Positions 40,701-49,301 of a stretch of DNA of 64,000 bases are shown in pieces (the stretch's first letter is position 1; the number at the start of each line of letters is the position of its first letter). The position numbers were made by a program, and so were the translations under genes. Source of the stretch: Dyadobacter flavalbus (GTDB lineage: Bacteria > Bacteroidota > Bacteroidia > Cytophagales > Spirosomataceae); NCBI RefSeq assembly GCF_006149045.1, contig NZ_VBSN01000027.1, positions 558,001-622,000 on the forward strand, read 5' to 3'. The notes beneath the pieces are model-generated. The model was not told the origin of the DNA. It made no database searches and saw nothing but the letters and a program-made list of their open reading frames with translations.

Positions 40701-42932
40701 TTATTTCCGGGGTGAAGTAATGACACCCAGAAACCTGCCCATCCAGTAAGGTAAAAGCCAGATGTCCCCTGCACTGTATTCCGATCCGCCATTATTGCCG
40801 TTTTGGTCCAGGCTAAACATGTTTGCATTGTGCCGCTGTACAGGACGTTCATCCGGCGGCAGCACTTCTTTTATCGTTTGTTTGCGGAAATTATCCGGAA
40901 GGCTTTCAATGTCTTTCCGATGGCTGTTTTTTACATTCCAGTCGATCAGGTCCAGCGGGTGTTTCTGTAAATACCAAACTGCTTCGTTCAGGTCAAAATC
41001 TTCTGTTCCTGTAAGCGCGGTGAAAATGTTCCATGCACCTTCTTTTTCGGGCCTTTCTATTTGCCAGTGGTCAAGAATTGTTTCTTTGTATTTTGCTTTA
41101 AGCGTATCGTTGAAGGCATAGCGGTAAAGGCCCCAGTAACCGATAAAGTACATTTCGTCATCGGAATGGTTCCAGCCGTCAGAAATCAGCCTGGCATGTT
41201 CATTTGCATTTTGAGGTGCCTGGCCGATTCCTTGCATCGGCCGCATCATATTCTCGAGATAGCCGTTTTTAGTCATCAGTTCAAAAGCCTTTGACTTGTA
41301 CTTTTCCTTTTTTGTAAAATGGTAAGCAGTCTGCAGCATGGCAATAATATTGGAAGAGTTCAGTTTCCGGTCTCCGACATTAACCGGAAATGAATTTACA
41401 TATTCGGGGTTCCATTTGCCCCACAGGGTCGGCTTGCTGTCAAAATCAATGAGATAAAGGTTGTTTTTGATGATGTTTGACATCAGTGTATCAATAAGTA
41501 TGATTGCACGGCTTTTTATTGCGGGCTCATCAATCAGTTCGGCCATGGCGCCGAATGCAAAAATATGCCCGATCGCTTCATCGCTGCTGGTTGTCGTTTT
41601 CCAGTCCCATTCGGGATCCTTTGCATGTTGCCAGCGCTCATTATCATTCAGTTCCTTCATGTGGCCGGAGCGTTCGAATGATCTTGCAGGGAACCCGGGA
41701 ATGGAAGTGACGGTATACAGCCGTTCCATGGCATCGAGCGATTCACGGCAGTTTTGCAAAGCTTCCGGATCTTTGGTAACGGCATACCTGAAAACTTCCC
41801 CGCCCAGATACATGGAAGTCCACAAGCCATCGTTGTCCGAATCTTCCATGTAGCCCGTTGTGAGATCGCCATGATGAATATTGACGAGTGATGCATTGAA
41901 GCCGTTTCTGATATGTCTCAGCCGCACCTGCTCTTCAAAAATCAGGGCCTTTTCTTCCAAGGTGATGTTTTTGAAAATAATCTGTCCAAGCCCTTTGGTT
42001 GTCAGAATGAGTGCCGAATTTTCAGGGCCGGCTGCGATGTCTGTAACTACATTTCCGGGCAGCCATCGTTCGCCGTAATAGTAATCAAATTTGCCGTCCG
42101 GCCTGAGTACAAATGCGCCCTGATCGGTTCCGAACCAGATTTTTTCATTGATTTCCTTAACAGCTGTTATTCTGGTGGCAGGAAGTTTTTTAAATGTTTC
42201 TCCGATCTGTTTTTTTGTTGCTATATCAAATTCAATATATCCGTCAGAAGTGCCTATAAATATTTTTCTGTTCTGACCGGCTATGTCAAAACAGGTGAAA
42301 TTGCTGCCGTCCAGAACCTTGGTCAGCTGGTTGTTTCCGGGTGTGAAAGTATAAAGGGATTTGCTGCCCAGAATCCAGAACTGATCTGTACTTTTCTGAA
42401 ATCTGATTTCAGAAACGTCATCGTCGGGCAGATTGCCGCTCCACAGCATTTCGGAATTCCGGATCAACTGAAGGGTTTTTCCATCTGAAACCAGAAACGA
42501 GAATGCGGTTCCTCCGGCAAAACAGCGGGCTTTCGGAAGACTGTGTCTGGAAAACAAATTTCCTGCCCATGCATTGCTGAAAACAACTGAATCGGTAAGA
42601 TATACGAACTGGTTTTCATAGTTTTCCAGTGCTGCTATCTTTTTATCTTTCATAAACCGGTAAGAATGGTCGGCTGTAATTATTCCGGGACATTGAAATT
42701 TTCCGTTGGCAGGTTTTATCAGTCCGTTTTTCGAGCATATGCTGATTACTCCGTTGCGGTCTGTGCGTACTTTCAGTAAATCATGCTTTGAGGTGTCGGC
42801 ATAGAATTTTATGCTGTAATCCTGCAAAAAAGGCTCATCCTGATAAATATGCTGTGCTGCTGTTTCAATGCTGAAAAGTACTGCGGCAATTATAATCCAG
42901 GATAAAAGCGGTAATTGTGATTTCTTGTACAT
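40701..42932 (-). CDS. Exported protein: beta-propeller plus (alpha/alpha)-barrel, unclassified carbohydrate-active candidate
   Basis: A 743-residue protein with a Sec signal (LLSWIIIAAVLFSIETAAQ). Residues about 30-330 form sensor-like propeller blades (KIWFGTDQGAFVLRPDG, IFIGTSDGYIEFD). Residues about 340-740 look like an (alpha/alpha) toroid: GYMEDSDNDGLWTSMYLGGE, EALQNCRESLDAMERLY, SSDEAIGHIFAFGAMAEL and ARLISDGWNHSDDEMYFIGY, with several acidic residues that could be catalytic. I do not recognise a CAZy family. The BNR gene ends 51 bases upstream and the DUF3748-like gene follows with no gap, so the three are likely one operon. Confidence 0.72.
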   Translation of the reverse strand: MYKKSQLPLLSWIIIAAVLFSIETAAQHIYQDEPFLQDYSIKFYADTSKHDLLKVRTDRNGVISICSKNGLIKPANGKFQCPGIITADHSYRFMKDKKIAALENYENQFVYLTDSVVFSNAWAGNLFSRHSLPKARCFAGGTAFSFLVSDGKTLQLIRNSEMLWSGNLPDDDVSEIRFQKSTDQFWILGSKSLYTFTPGNNQLTKVLDGSNFTCFDIAGQNRKIFIGTSDGYIEFDIATKKQIGETFKKLPATRITAVKEINEKIWFGTDQGAFVLRPDGKFDYYYGERWLPGNVVTDIAAGPENSALILTTKGLGQIIFKNITLEEKALIFEEQVRLRHIRNGFNASLVNIHHGDLTTGYMEDSDNDGLWTSMYLGGEVFRYAVTKDPEALQNCRESLDAMERLYTVTSIPGFPARSFERSGHMKELNDNERWQHAKDPEWDWKTTTSSDEAIGHIFAFGAMAELIDEPAIKSRAIILIDTLMSNIIKNNLYLIDFDSKPTLWGKWNPEYVNSFPVNVGDRKLNSSNIIAMLQTAYHFTKKEKYKSKAFELMTKNGYLENMMRPMQGIGQAPQNANEHARLISDGWNHSDDEMYFIGYWGLYRYAFNDTLKAKYKETILDHWQIERPEKEGAWNIFTALTGTEDFDLNEAVWYLQKHPLDLIDWNVKNSHRKDIESLPDNFRKQTIKEVLPPDERPVQRHNANMFSLDQNGNNGGSEYSAGDIWLLPYWMGRFLGVITSPRK

Positions 42933-42983
42933 TAAAGTATGGTTTAGGGATTTATCTCGGGCGGGATGCCTTGCCGTTTTATA

Positions 42984-44171
42984 CTAACTTCCGTTGAGTG
43001 TAATTTGCGCCGGATCAACAACAACATACCGTATCGATTTTTTCTGCTTTTCGGGATGCCAGGAGTAAGTCATATGCAAAAGTCCGTCAGCCGTTTGTAT
43101 CAGGGAAGGATACGAGTAGCTTCCTTTTCCGGCAGGGTCGTTTTCAATAAACTGTTTCCATTTCCACGATTTTCCTTCATCATCTGAAATACGGAGGCTC
43201 AGCTGATAACGTCCGCCAGCTATGTCATTTCCCAGAAAAGCCCATTTCCCATCTTTTAAAACCAGTAGTTCCACGCTCGCGGTATTGGGGATTTCGGTTT
43301 TCTGTGACGCTGTCCAGCTTAGTCCTCTGTCTGCCGATTCGCTGACATGTACCCGTTCCGGGCCGTCTCCGCTGTCACGCATGTAAGCCACCAGATTGCC
43401 GGTTCTGCTTTGTATAATTGCCGGCTGTATCGGCCCGCGTCCAACTATGGGCAGGCCGGGTTTCCATGTACTGCCATGATCTTCTGAAATGGCCGTTATA
43501 GAAAAATTGTACCCGTCAGAGTAGAGCGGCAGTACAATCCTTCCGTTTTCCATCAGCAGCGGTTTGATGCGCGTCATCCAGCCAATGCTTCGTTTCCGGG
43601 CATCTTTGCTTGCTTCTATAATCATCTGATCATATTTTGGCGCATATCCCGCCCAGCCCAGCGTGCTTTCAGGAAGTTCTTTAAATTTCTTTTCTACTTC
43701 TTCTGCAAAACGGTCGTCTGGCTTCAGCAGGATATTGTCCTGCCAGTTCCAGCGGGGTGCTTCGCTGTTGCTGTAATCTGTCGAGGTACGAAAGCGCAGG
43801 ATGGATTGTTCCCATGCATTGGCCTGTACTGCAATCCAGACCAGAAACAGTTTTTTGTCCGCATTCATAAAAAGTACGGGATTGCAATCGGGAATGCCCG
43901 GAGTGTCGGCCATTACAAATGGTTCACTCCAGTTTTTGGATCCTTTTCTCAGTCTGGATCCCATAATCATGACATCGTCTGCTGTACGTTCGCCGCTTCC
44001 CTGAAACCATGCCACTAGAAAATCGCCATTCGGCAAGCTGACCAGACTGCTTCCGTGTACGTGTTTTTCCTGCGGAGGAAATACAAGCATCTGGTTTTTA
44101 ATGACTTTTTCCTGCGCAAATGTGCTGATTGTAAACAGAATCAGGACCGCTGTAAATACTATTTCCTTCAT
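42984..44171 (-). CDS. BNR/sialidase-like exported protein
   Basis: A 395-residue protein with a Sec signal (FTAVLILFTISTFAQ). The sialidase-type propeller is shown by Asp-box motifs SEDHGSTWKPG, SADRGLSWTAS and SDDEGKSWKWK, and by GSSLVSLPNGDFLVAWFQGS at the start. The FRIP-type arginine and the exact catalytic set of GH33 are not evident, so 'sialidase' is a fold call and not a proven activity. It is the first gene of the trio 44171 to 39315. The 262-base upstream gap has a 63-base palindromic element. Confidence 0.78.
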   Translation of the reverse strand: MKEIVFTAVLILFTISTFAQEKVIKNQMLVFPPQEKHVHGSSLVSLPNGDFLVAWFQGSGERTADDVMIMGSRLRKGSKNWSEPFVMADTPGIPDCNPVLFMNADKKLFLVWIAVQANAWEQSILRFRTSTDYSNSEAPRWNWQDNILLKPDDRFAEEVEKKFKELPESTLGWAGYAPKYDQMIIEASKDARKRSIGWMTRIKPLLMENGRIVLPLYSDGYNFSITAISEDHGSTWKPGLPIVGRGPIQPAIIQSRTGNLVAYMRDSGDGPERVHVSESADRGLSWTASQKTEIPNTASVELLVLKDGKWAFLGNDIAGGRYQLSLRISDDEGKSWKWKQFIENDPAGKGSYSYPSLIQTADGLLHMTYSWHPEKQKKSIRYVVVDPAQITLNGS

Positions 44172-44203
44172 TTAACCGACAAGGTTATTTGTACTTTCCA
44201 ATC

Positions 44204-44266
44204 AGCCACGAATACACGAAAAAGGCACTGATATTTTTGTTCGTGTTGATTGGTGTATTTGTGGCT
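44204..44266 (+). repeat. 63-base imperfect palindrome
   Basis: AGCCACGAATACAC (44204-44217) and GTGTATTTGTGGCT (44253-44266) match at 13 of 14 positions, with a further CACGAA/TTCGTG pair inside. Palindromes with a CACGAA-type core occur as dispersed repeats in many bacteria. It lies between the BNR start and the kinase-phosphatase stop. Confidence 0.7.
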
Positions 44267-44433
44267 TTATAAATTATTCCGAAATCATTTCAAAATATCC
44301 TGTTCCAGCCAGGATGCTTTTGTCTGATGAACAGTCTTTTCCAAAACAGCACTTTTCCCTTTTTGGCAGGAAAAAAGAATCCGAAGTGTGGACAAGAGAA
44401 CTAACCTGCAGAAAACGCTGGAAGAAGAGCCCG

Positions 44434-46365
44434 TCATGCTTTGGCATAATTTACATTTTCCTGAAAAAGCAGGGCTACAAGCTTTTGATGCTGGGAAAAA
44501 TCCGGGATCAATACATGTGCGCCGGCTCGGATCAGCCTCGGGCGCTTGGCCGGATTATGACCAAAACGCTGCACTTCATTGCTGGCAATTCCCACAGCAA
44601 TACCGCCGGCACGTCTTCCTTCACGGATTTCATCAGGCCCGTCACCAAAAACGGCAAGTTCATTTCCATGAAGTTGATTGTCATGAATGATCTTTTCAAT
44701 GACCATTTTTTTGGAAAATCTGGTGTAATCCTGCATTGCACCGAAAATGCCGCCGTCAAACAAATCTGCATAACCAAGTATTTGCGCCTCATTTTTGACA
44801 TCTTCAGCATCCGTACCGCTGGCAAGATACAAGGTTACGCCTCTTTCTTTCAGCGCATTTAAAAAAGCAACGGCACCTTTTATGGTATAATCTGCACTAT
44901 CGAGTTCGCCGGCTCTCAGCTTTTCAATGCGGTTGCGGACCATTTCCAGCAATCCTTTATTGTAAAGCGATTTATACTGGAATTTGTCAAGAATTTGATC
45001 TTCCGGAACGTAGCCATGTTCACGCACCATCTGAACAAGCCCTTCCATCTGGTAAATGGTCTGGATTCCGGTTGTTTTATGTATAAATTCCCTGACCTGC
45101 AGCTGGATATTGCAAAAAATTGCTGAATCAACTTTATGGTAATGATCGCCCAGTATGGCCTGCATGATAACAGGTTCCATAATATTTTCCCAGCCATGAC
45201 GCAGTGTACTGATGGTTCCGTCGTGGTCAAAAACCGCGTGGCGTATATGTCCTGTTTTTTCCAGGATTTCCGATGTACAGATTTCAAATTCCGTTTCAGG
45301 AATAAATACCGCACTTCTATCATTTTGGGCCAGATCTGCGTTGTAAATAAAATCCGGCTCTTTGCTGATGCTGATAATTTCCTGTCCGTTTGCCGTGCCG
45401 GTCGTAAACAGCTTTTGCACCGTTACGGCAGCTGCAAAATTGGCAAATTGTGCCGATTCTCTTGGTGAAATGCCGGCCGCCAGGCATAATGTCAGCGCAC
45501 TGACTGCCGTATCTCCGGCACCAACCGTATCAAGTCTGCTTTTAAGCTGAAGGCCCGGCACTTCATAGCTGCCCGTTTCGTCAAATGCAATGATCCCTCT
45601 TTCGCCGCAGGTTACAAAAACAGGTTTCCGGGACTTTTCATAAACAGTCCTGCCGTATTTCCTGACATCTGCAATCGGGATATTTTCTTCCGGGCTGATA
45701 TACAATCCGTTTAAGGAAGCAATTTCGCGGTCATTCGCCTTCAGATACGTATTTTCTATCCGGTGATTGAAATGCCGTGAATCAAGCATGATGATTTTAT
45801 TACTGTACTTTTCAAAAAGCCGGTTAACCTGTTCAATAAAGGATTCATTATTGATGCTTCCGGTAACCTGCTGGTTAAAAATCAGCGCGTCACATTCCTG
45901 TAAGGCAGCTTCAATCGCAGTCAGTATATGCCGGTCGGTTTCAACGCTTCTTTTGCTGTAAACGCCAAAGTCAATCCGGGGCTCTTCGCGGCCGTTTACA
46001 AGTCTTTTCAGATAGCAGTAAGTGCTGAAATCCTCTTTCTGTATAAAGAATGCTTCGGTATCGGCGCCAAGTGATTTCAGCTGTGCGGCCAGTTCCCTTC
46101 CGTGCATGTCATCGCCGGCCACACCGATTACCCTGATCAAAGCAGGGTTCAGGGCCGAAAGATTGGCGACAACATTGGCTGCTCCGCCGGGAGAATAATA
46201 ATCCCGGGCAACAGCTTCTGCCTTAAGGCTTGTTTCAATGGAAATTTCTGAGCCTCGTTCATCCATAATCCAGTATGCATCCAGACAGAAATCGCCATAC
46301 ACGGCCACTTTGACGTGTGCTATTTTTTCCAGAACAGAAGAGATACGACTTTGAAGCATGACCAT
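44434..46365 (-). CDS. PfkB-type carbohydrate kinase fused to a HAD phosphatase
   Basis: A 643-residue cytosolic fusion. Residues 1-330 form a PfkB/ribokinase domain of the RfaE-I type: SPGGAANVVANLSAL, EPRIDFG and the anion-hole motif DTVGAGDTAV with catalytic base D285. Residues about 370-640 form a HAD phosphatase of the PGP type: AVFDHDGT (D380, D382), LASGTDAEDV and GDGPDEIREGRRAGG. This is the kinase-then-phosphatase pair of heptose biosynthesis in one chain, but GmhB is a different HAD group, so the sugar is open. It is flanked by a 556-base gene-free region upstream and is probably monocistronic. Confidence 0.85.
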   Translation of the reverse strand: MVMLQSRISSVLEKIAHVKVAVYGDFCLDAYWIMDERGSEISIETSLKAEAVARDYYSPGGAANVVANLSALNPALIRVIGVAGDDMHGRELAAQLKSLGADTEAFFIQKEDFSTYCYLKRLVNGREEPRIDFGVYSKRSVETDRHILTAIEAALQECDALIFNQQVTGSINNESFIEQVNRLFEKYSNKIIMLDSRHFNHRIENTYLKANDREIASLNGLYISPEENIPIADVRKYGRTVYEKSRKPVFVTCGERGIIAFDETGSYEVPGLQLKSRLDTVGAGDTAVSALTLCLAAGISPRESAQFANFAAAVTVQKLFTTGTANGQEIISISKEPDFIYNADLAQNDRSAVFIPETEFEICTSEILEKTGHIRHAVFDHDGTISTLRHGWENIMEPVIMQAILGDHYHKVDSAIFCNIQLQVREFIHKTTGIQTIYQMEGLVQMVREHGYVPEDQILDKFQYKSLYNKGLLEMVRNRIEKLRAGELDSADYTIKGAVAFLNALKERGVTLYLASGTDAEDVKNEAQILGYADLFDGGIFGAMQDYTRFSKKMVIEKIIHDNQLHGNELAVFGDGPDEIREGRRAGGIAVGIASNEVQRFGHNPAKRPRLIRAGAHVLIPDFSQHQKLVALLFQENVNYAKA

Positions 46366-46921
46366 GAAGCGACCCGATTACGTATTGTTCGTACTTAACT
46401 TGATGTTTTCCCGATTATATACTTCATGAGTAACCTGTCGGGCTATTTGTTTTTACTTTATTCAAATAAATAGTTGAAAATTATGTTACCAAAGCCTAAA
46501 AAACACGTCTAAATTATATTTACGCTCAGTTGAAAGCGGTTGTCCGAAAGCAAACAAAAAGGCCGGGTTTAAATAATTGTTAAGTATAAGTTAACCTGGC
46601 CGGAATTGCCGGAATAAAAAATAATTTTACGCAATTGTTTTTATTCCGTAAAAATGGAAGCGCAGATTTAGTGAACAATAGCAGTAATACAGTCCGTAAC
46701 AGCGCTTTATATCATAATCCTGCAAAAGGCAATCACTGCATTTTGCCAGGATTCCGAAGCTTGCATAATGATGAATTTCCGGGGAAAAAGTTGCTTGGAT
46801 AAGCAGCCTGCATGGTAATCAGGTAGTGATGCATGAGATTTATCCGGAAATAAAAGTTACGCCGGCTTTTATCAGGCAGAATATAAACCTAAATCTTTAC
46901 TATCGATAAATTTTTACAACT
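46366..46921. other. Gene-free region of 556 bases
   Basis: No convincing gene. Two dyads are seen: GGCCGGGTT/AACCTGGCC (46561-46569 with about 46593-46601, one G-T wobble) and CGGAATAAAA/TTTTATTCCG (46610-46619, 46639-46648). The region divides the divergent kinase-phosphatase and sigma factor genes and must hold both promoters, but I could not place them. Nothing else is visible. Confidence 0.6.
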
Positions 46922-47458
46922 GTGACCTGTCCCGACGAAAATACGATCAGAAAAGCGATACAAGGTGATGCCGTTGCTTTTGCCAAATTATACAACCATT
47001 ACAAAACGCCGGCCCTGCGCTTTACGGTTTCATTGCTGAAAGATGAAGAAGAAGCAGAAAATATGGTTCAGGATGTTTTTGTCAAAATCTGGGTGAAAAG
47101 AGCGCATATCAAACCCGAGTACAACTTTAATTCCTATCTTTTTGCCTGTCTGCGCAATATGGCGTTTGATCATTTCAGGAAACTGGAAAAAAGCGAACAG
47201 ATGAGAAGGTATTATACCGAGGCGGCAAGGCTGGCAGAAGATGAAAAAGAGGAAAGTGAAAGGCGGATCAGCATGGTGCAGGCGGCAGTGGATTCTTTAT
47301 CCATCAAAAGGAAACTGATCCTGAAATTGAATGTTGAAGAAGGCAAGTCTTATCAGGAAATTGCAGAATTTTTAAGAATTTCGAAAAATACGGTTAAAAA
47401 CCAGTTGGTAAAAGCCAAGCAGATCTTGCGGGACAAAGTTGATTTTGCTGCGGTTTAA
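46922..47458 (+). CDS. ECF-type RNA polymerase sigma factor
   Basis: A 178-residue sigma-70 family protein. Region 2 is AFAKLYNHYKTPALRFTVSL, then EAENMVQDVFVKIWVKR. Region 4 is YQEIAEFLRISKNTVKNQLV with the HTH. The start is GTG (46922); there is no ATG in the frame before the fold. No FecR anti-sigma or SusC/SusD pair is adjacent, so it is not the usual PUL-linked type and its signal is unknown. Confidence 0.88.
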   Translation: MTCPDENTIRKAIQGDAVAFAKLYNHYKTPALRFTVSLLKDEEEAENMVQDVFVKIWVKRAHIKPEYNFNSYLFACLRNMAFDHFRKLEKSEQMRRYYTEAARLAEDEKEESERRISMVQAAVDSLSIKRKLILKLNVEEGKSYQEIAEFLRISKNTVKNQLVKAKQILRDKVDFAAV

Positions 47459-47528
47459 GCCTTTTTTCCTTAAACCTAATTGGGCCAGGTTCCGGAATGA
47501 AACTTCCTGGCATTACTGATCAGGATGA

Positions 47529-48137
47529 TTACTTCAGATTGTTCAGTTTCGACAGGTTAATGGCGTTTATGACGTCTTTTAACTGGTTTATGGAAATATT
47601 TTCCCCTTCCGCATTAACCAGAAAACGTTCTGCAACCATTACATTCAGCACACCGGTTTTACTTGTATTGTCGTATTTTTCAAAAGCTTTATGCCCTTCT
47701 ATGTCAGTCGTTTTTTCATGGCCCGAAGCAGTTTCACTGTTGATTCCGGCCATTGCACGGGAAGCAAGCGTCATCGTGGAAGTGCTTGCAATTCCTCCGG
47801 TATCAATAATTTCGATTCTGATTATCTGATCATTTTTCCCTTTGTAGCGGGCTTCTGCTGTTGAAATCAGGAACCCGGCCGCTCCGGATTTTTCGCCTTT
47901 TATCTGGATCCGGCTGAAGTTACCCAGTTTTTCAGCAAGCAGCATTTTAAGTTTGCTGATTTCAACCGGTTCGGAAGTCTTGCCGTTTTTCAGTTTTTTG
48001 ACATTTTCTGCAATGGCCTGAATGGTACCGACGGGTTTTTTATTGCTGCCTGCGTTGTTTTCCCGACTGTTATCGGTGCAGCTGCTGATAAAAAGCAGGA
48101 TGATGAATGCAAGTGACCGGACAGCTGAAGTGCTCAT
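47529..48137 (-). CDS. Uncharacterised lipoprotein
   Basis: About 202 residues from MSTSAVRSLAFIILLFISSC, a lipoprotein signal with C20 followed by TDNSRENN. The mature part is lysine-rich (AIAENVKKLKNGK), then mixed alpha/beta, with SRIQIKGEKSGAAGFLIS and VAERFLVNAEGENISINQLK. I recognise no domain. The frame extends 21 codons upstream without a better start. It follows lgt by 64 bases on the same strand. Confidence 0.72.
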   Translation of the reverse strand: MSTSAVRSLAFIILLFISSCTDNSRENNAGSNKKPVGTIQAIAENVKKLKNGKTSEPVEISKLKMLLAEKLGNFSRIQIKGEKSGAAGFLISTAEARYKGKNDQIIRIEIIDTGGIASTSTMTLASRAMAGINSETASGHEKTTDIEGHKAFEKYDNTSKTGVLNVMVAERFLVNAEGENISINQLKDVINAINLSKLNNLK

Positions 48138-48201
48138 ATAGCGAAGGTTAAGTTTTGATTTCAGCACTTCGGCTACGAGAAACTGTATCAACAGCAGCAA
48201 C

Positions 48202-49041
48202 TCATCGGTTATGGACCGGTTCCTGTATTCGATGCTGTCTTGACCTTACGATAAAGTACACGCCAAGCAATACAGCAGGAATACTGAGGATCTGGCCCAT
48301 GTTCAGTGCATAGTTATCCTCAAATGCTTCCTGATTTTCTTTAAGAAACTCATAAAAGAAGCGCAGCGTGAAAACCCATACAAAAAACACACCAACCATC
48401 AACCCGCGCGGCGTTGCGGCTTTGTACTTATTCCAGATCCACAGCAGGACAAAAAAGAGTATAAAGCAGGAAATGGATTCATATAACTGCGCCGGATGAC
48501 GCGGAATCTGCCTGAATTCAAGATTTTTCATAAAAATAAATCCCCAGGGGACATCCGTTGGCCTTCCTACAATTTCAGAATTCATCAGATTGCCAAACCG
48601 GATAAATGCACCGCCCAAGGCAACGGTTATTACCATGCGGTCGGCAACCCAGAAAAACGTTTGTCCGGATGCGGCCCTCGAGCGGGAATACAGCCATAAG
48701 CCGGTAATAATTCCGATCACTGCGCCGTGACTTGCCAGACCTGCATAGGGCGGCAAAATAACTTCAAGCGGGTTTTTGAACAGAACCTCAGGCTCATAAA
48801 AAAGAAAATGCCCGATCCTTGCACCCAGGACTGTTGACAAAACCATATAAAGGGTCAGTGAATCAATATCTTCCAGCGGTTTGCCTTCTTTTTTGAAAAT
48901 ATGGATCATGATTTGCTGCCCGATCAGGAAACCGGCTGCAAAAAGAAGCCCATACCAGCGTACAGGAAAAGGGCCAAAGCCGGAAAATTCAGGAATGGTA
49001 AAGATTTCGGGACTTGCATCCCATATAATAAACGAAATCAT
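48202..49041 (-). CDS. lgt: Prolipoprotein diacylglyceryl transferase
   Basis: A 279-residue, about 7-segment membrane enzyme that transfers diacylglycerol to the lipobox cysteine. Family marks are [51 protein letters not shown] (Lgt signature) and [10 protein letters not shown]. It fits the many lipoproteins in the window. It is divergent from yidD across 50 bases. Confidence 0.95.
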   Translation of the reverse strand: MISFIIWDASPEIFTIPEFSGFGPFPVRWYGLLFAAGFLIGQQIMIHIFKKEGKPLEDIDSLTLYMVLSTVLGARIGHFLFYEPEVLFKNPLEVILPPYAGLASHGAVIGIITGLWLYSRSRAASGQTFFWVADRMVITVALGGAFIRFGNLMNSEIVGRPTDVPWGFIFMKNLEFRQIPRHPAQLYESISCFILFFVLLWIWNKYKAATPRGLMVGVFFVWVFTLRFFYEFLKENQEAFEDNYALNMGQILSIPAVLLGVYFIVRSRQHRIQEPVHNR

Positions 49042-49091
49042 GCCTTTGTGATGTTAATTGTCAAATATACTATTTTGATACAACAAGAGAA

Positions 49092-49301
49092 ATGAAAACT
49101 TTGCTCATAGGACTGGTGCGGATATATCAGGGTGTGCTGTCGCCTTATTTGCCGAATTCCTGTCGTTACACGCCTACTTGCTCGCTGTATATGATTCAGG
49201 CCATACAGAAACACGGCGCTGTAAAAGGTACCTGGCTTGGCCTTAAGCGCTTTTCCAGGTGCCATCCATGGGGCGGGCACGGCCATGATCCGGTGCCGTA
49301 A
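49092..49301 (+). CDS. yidD: YidD, membrane protein insertion efficiency factor
   Basis: A 69-residue YidD with the family pattern [20 protein letters not shown] and [10 protein letters not shown]. It assists YidC-dependent insertion. Usually it stands next to rnpA/yidC, but here it is alone beside lgt. Its stop abuts the convergent MoxR stop with no gap (49301/49302). Confidence 0.93.
   Translation: MKTLLIGLVRIYQGVLSPYLPNSCRYTPTCSLYMIQAIQKHGAVKGTWLGLKRFSRCHPWGGHGHDPVP

Noticed and set aside
42984-44171. Confirmed GH33 sialidase
   Set aside because: Asp boxes are present, but the FRIP-type arginine and the full catalytic set are not evident; only the propeller type is supported.
44314-44862. 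182-residue plus-strand frame over the kinase-phosphatase 3' end
   Set aside because: Overlaps the conserved HAD C-terminus on the other strand and is rich in cysteine and histidine without pattern.
46366-46921. tRNA or small RNA gene in the largest gene-free gap
   Set aside because: Two dyads occur, but no cloverleaf, CCA end or promoter-terminator pair could be made out.
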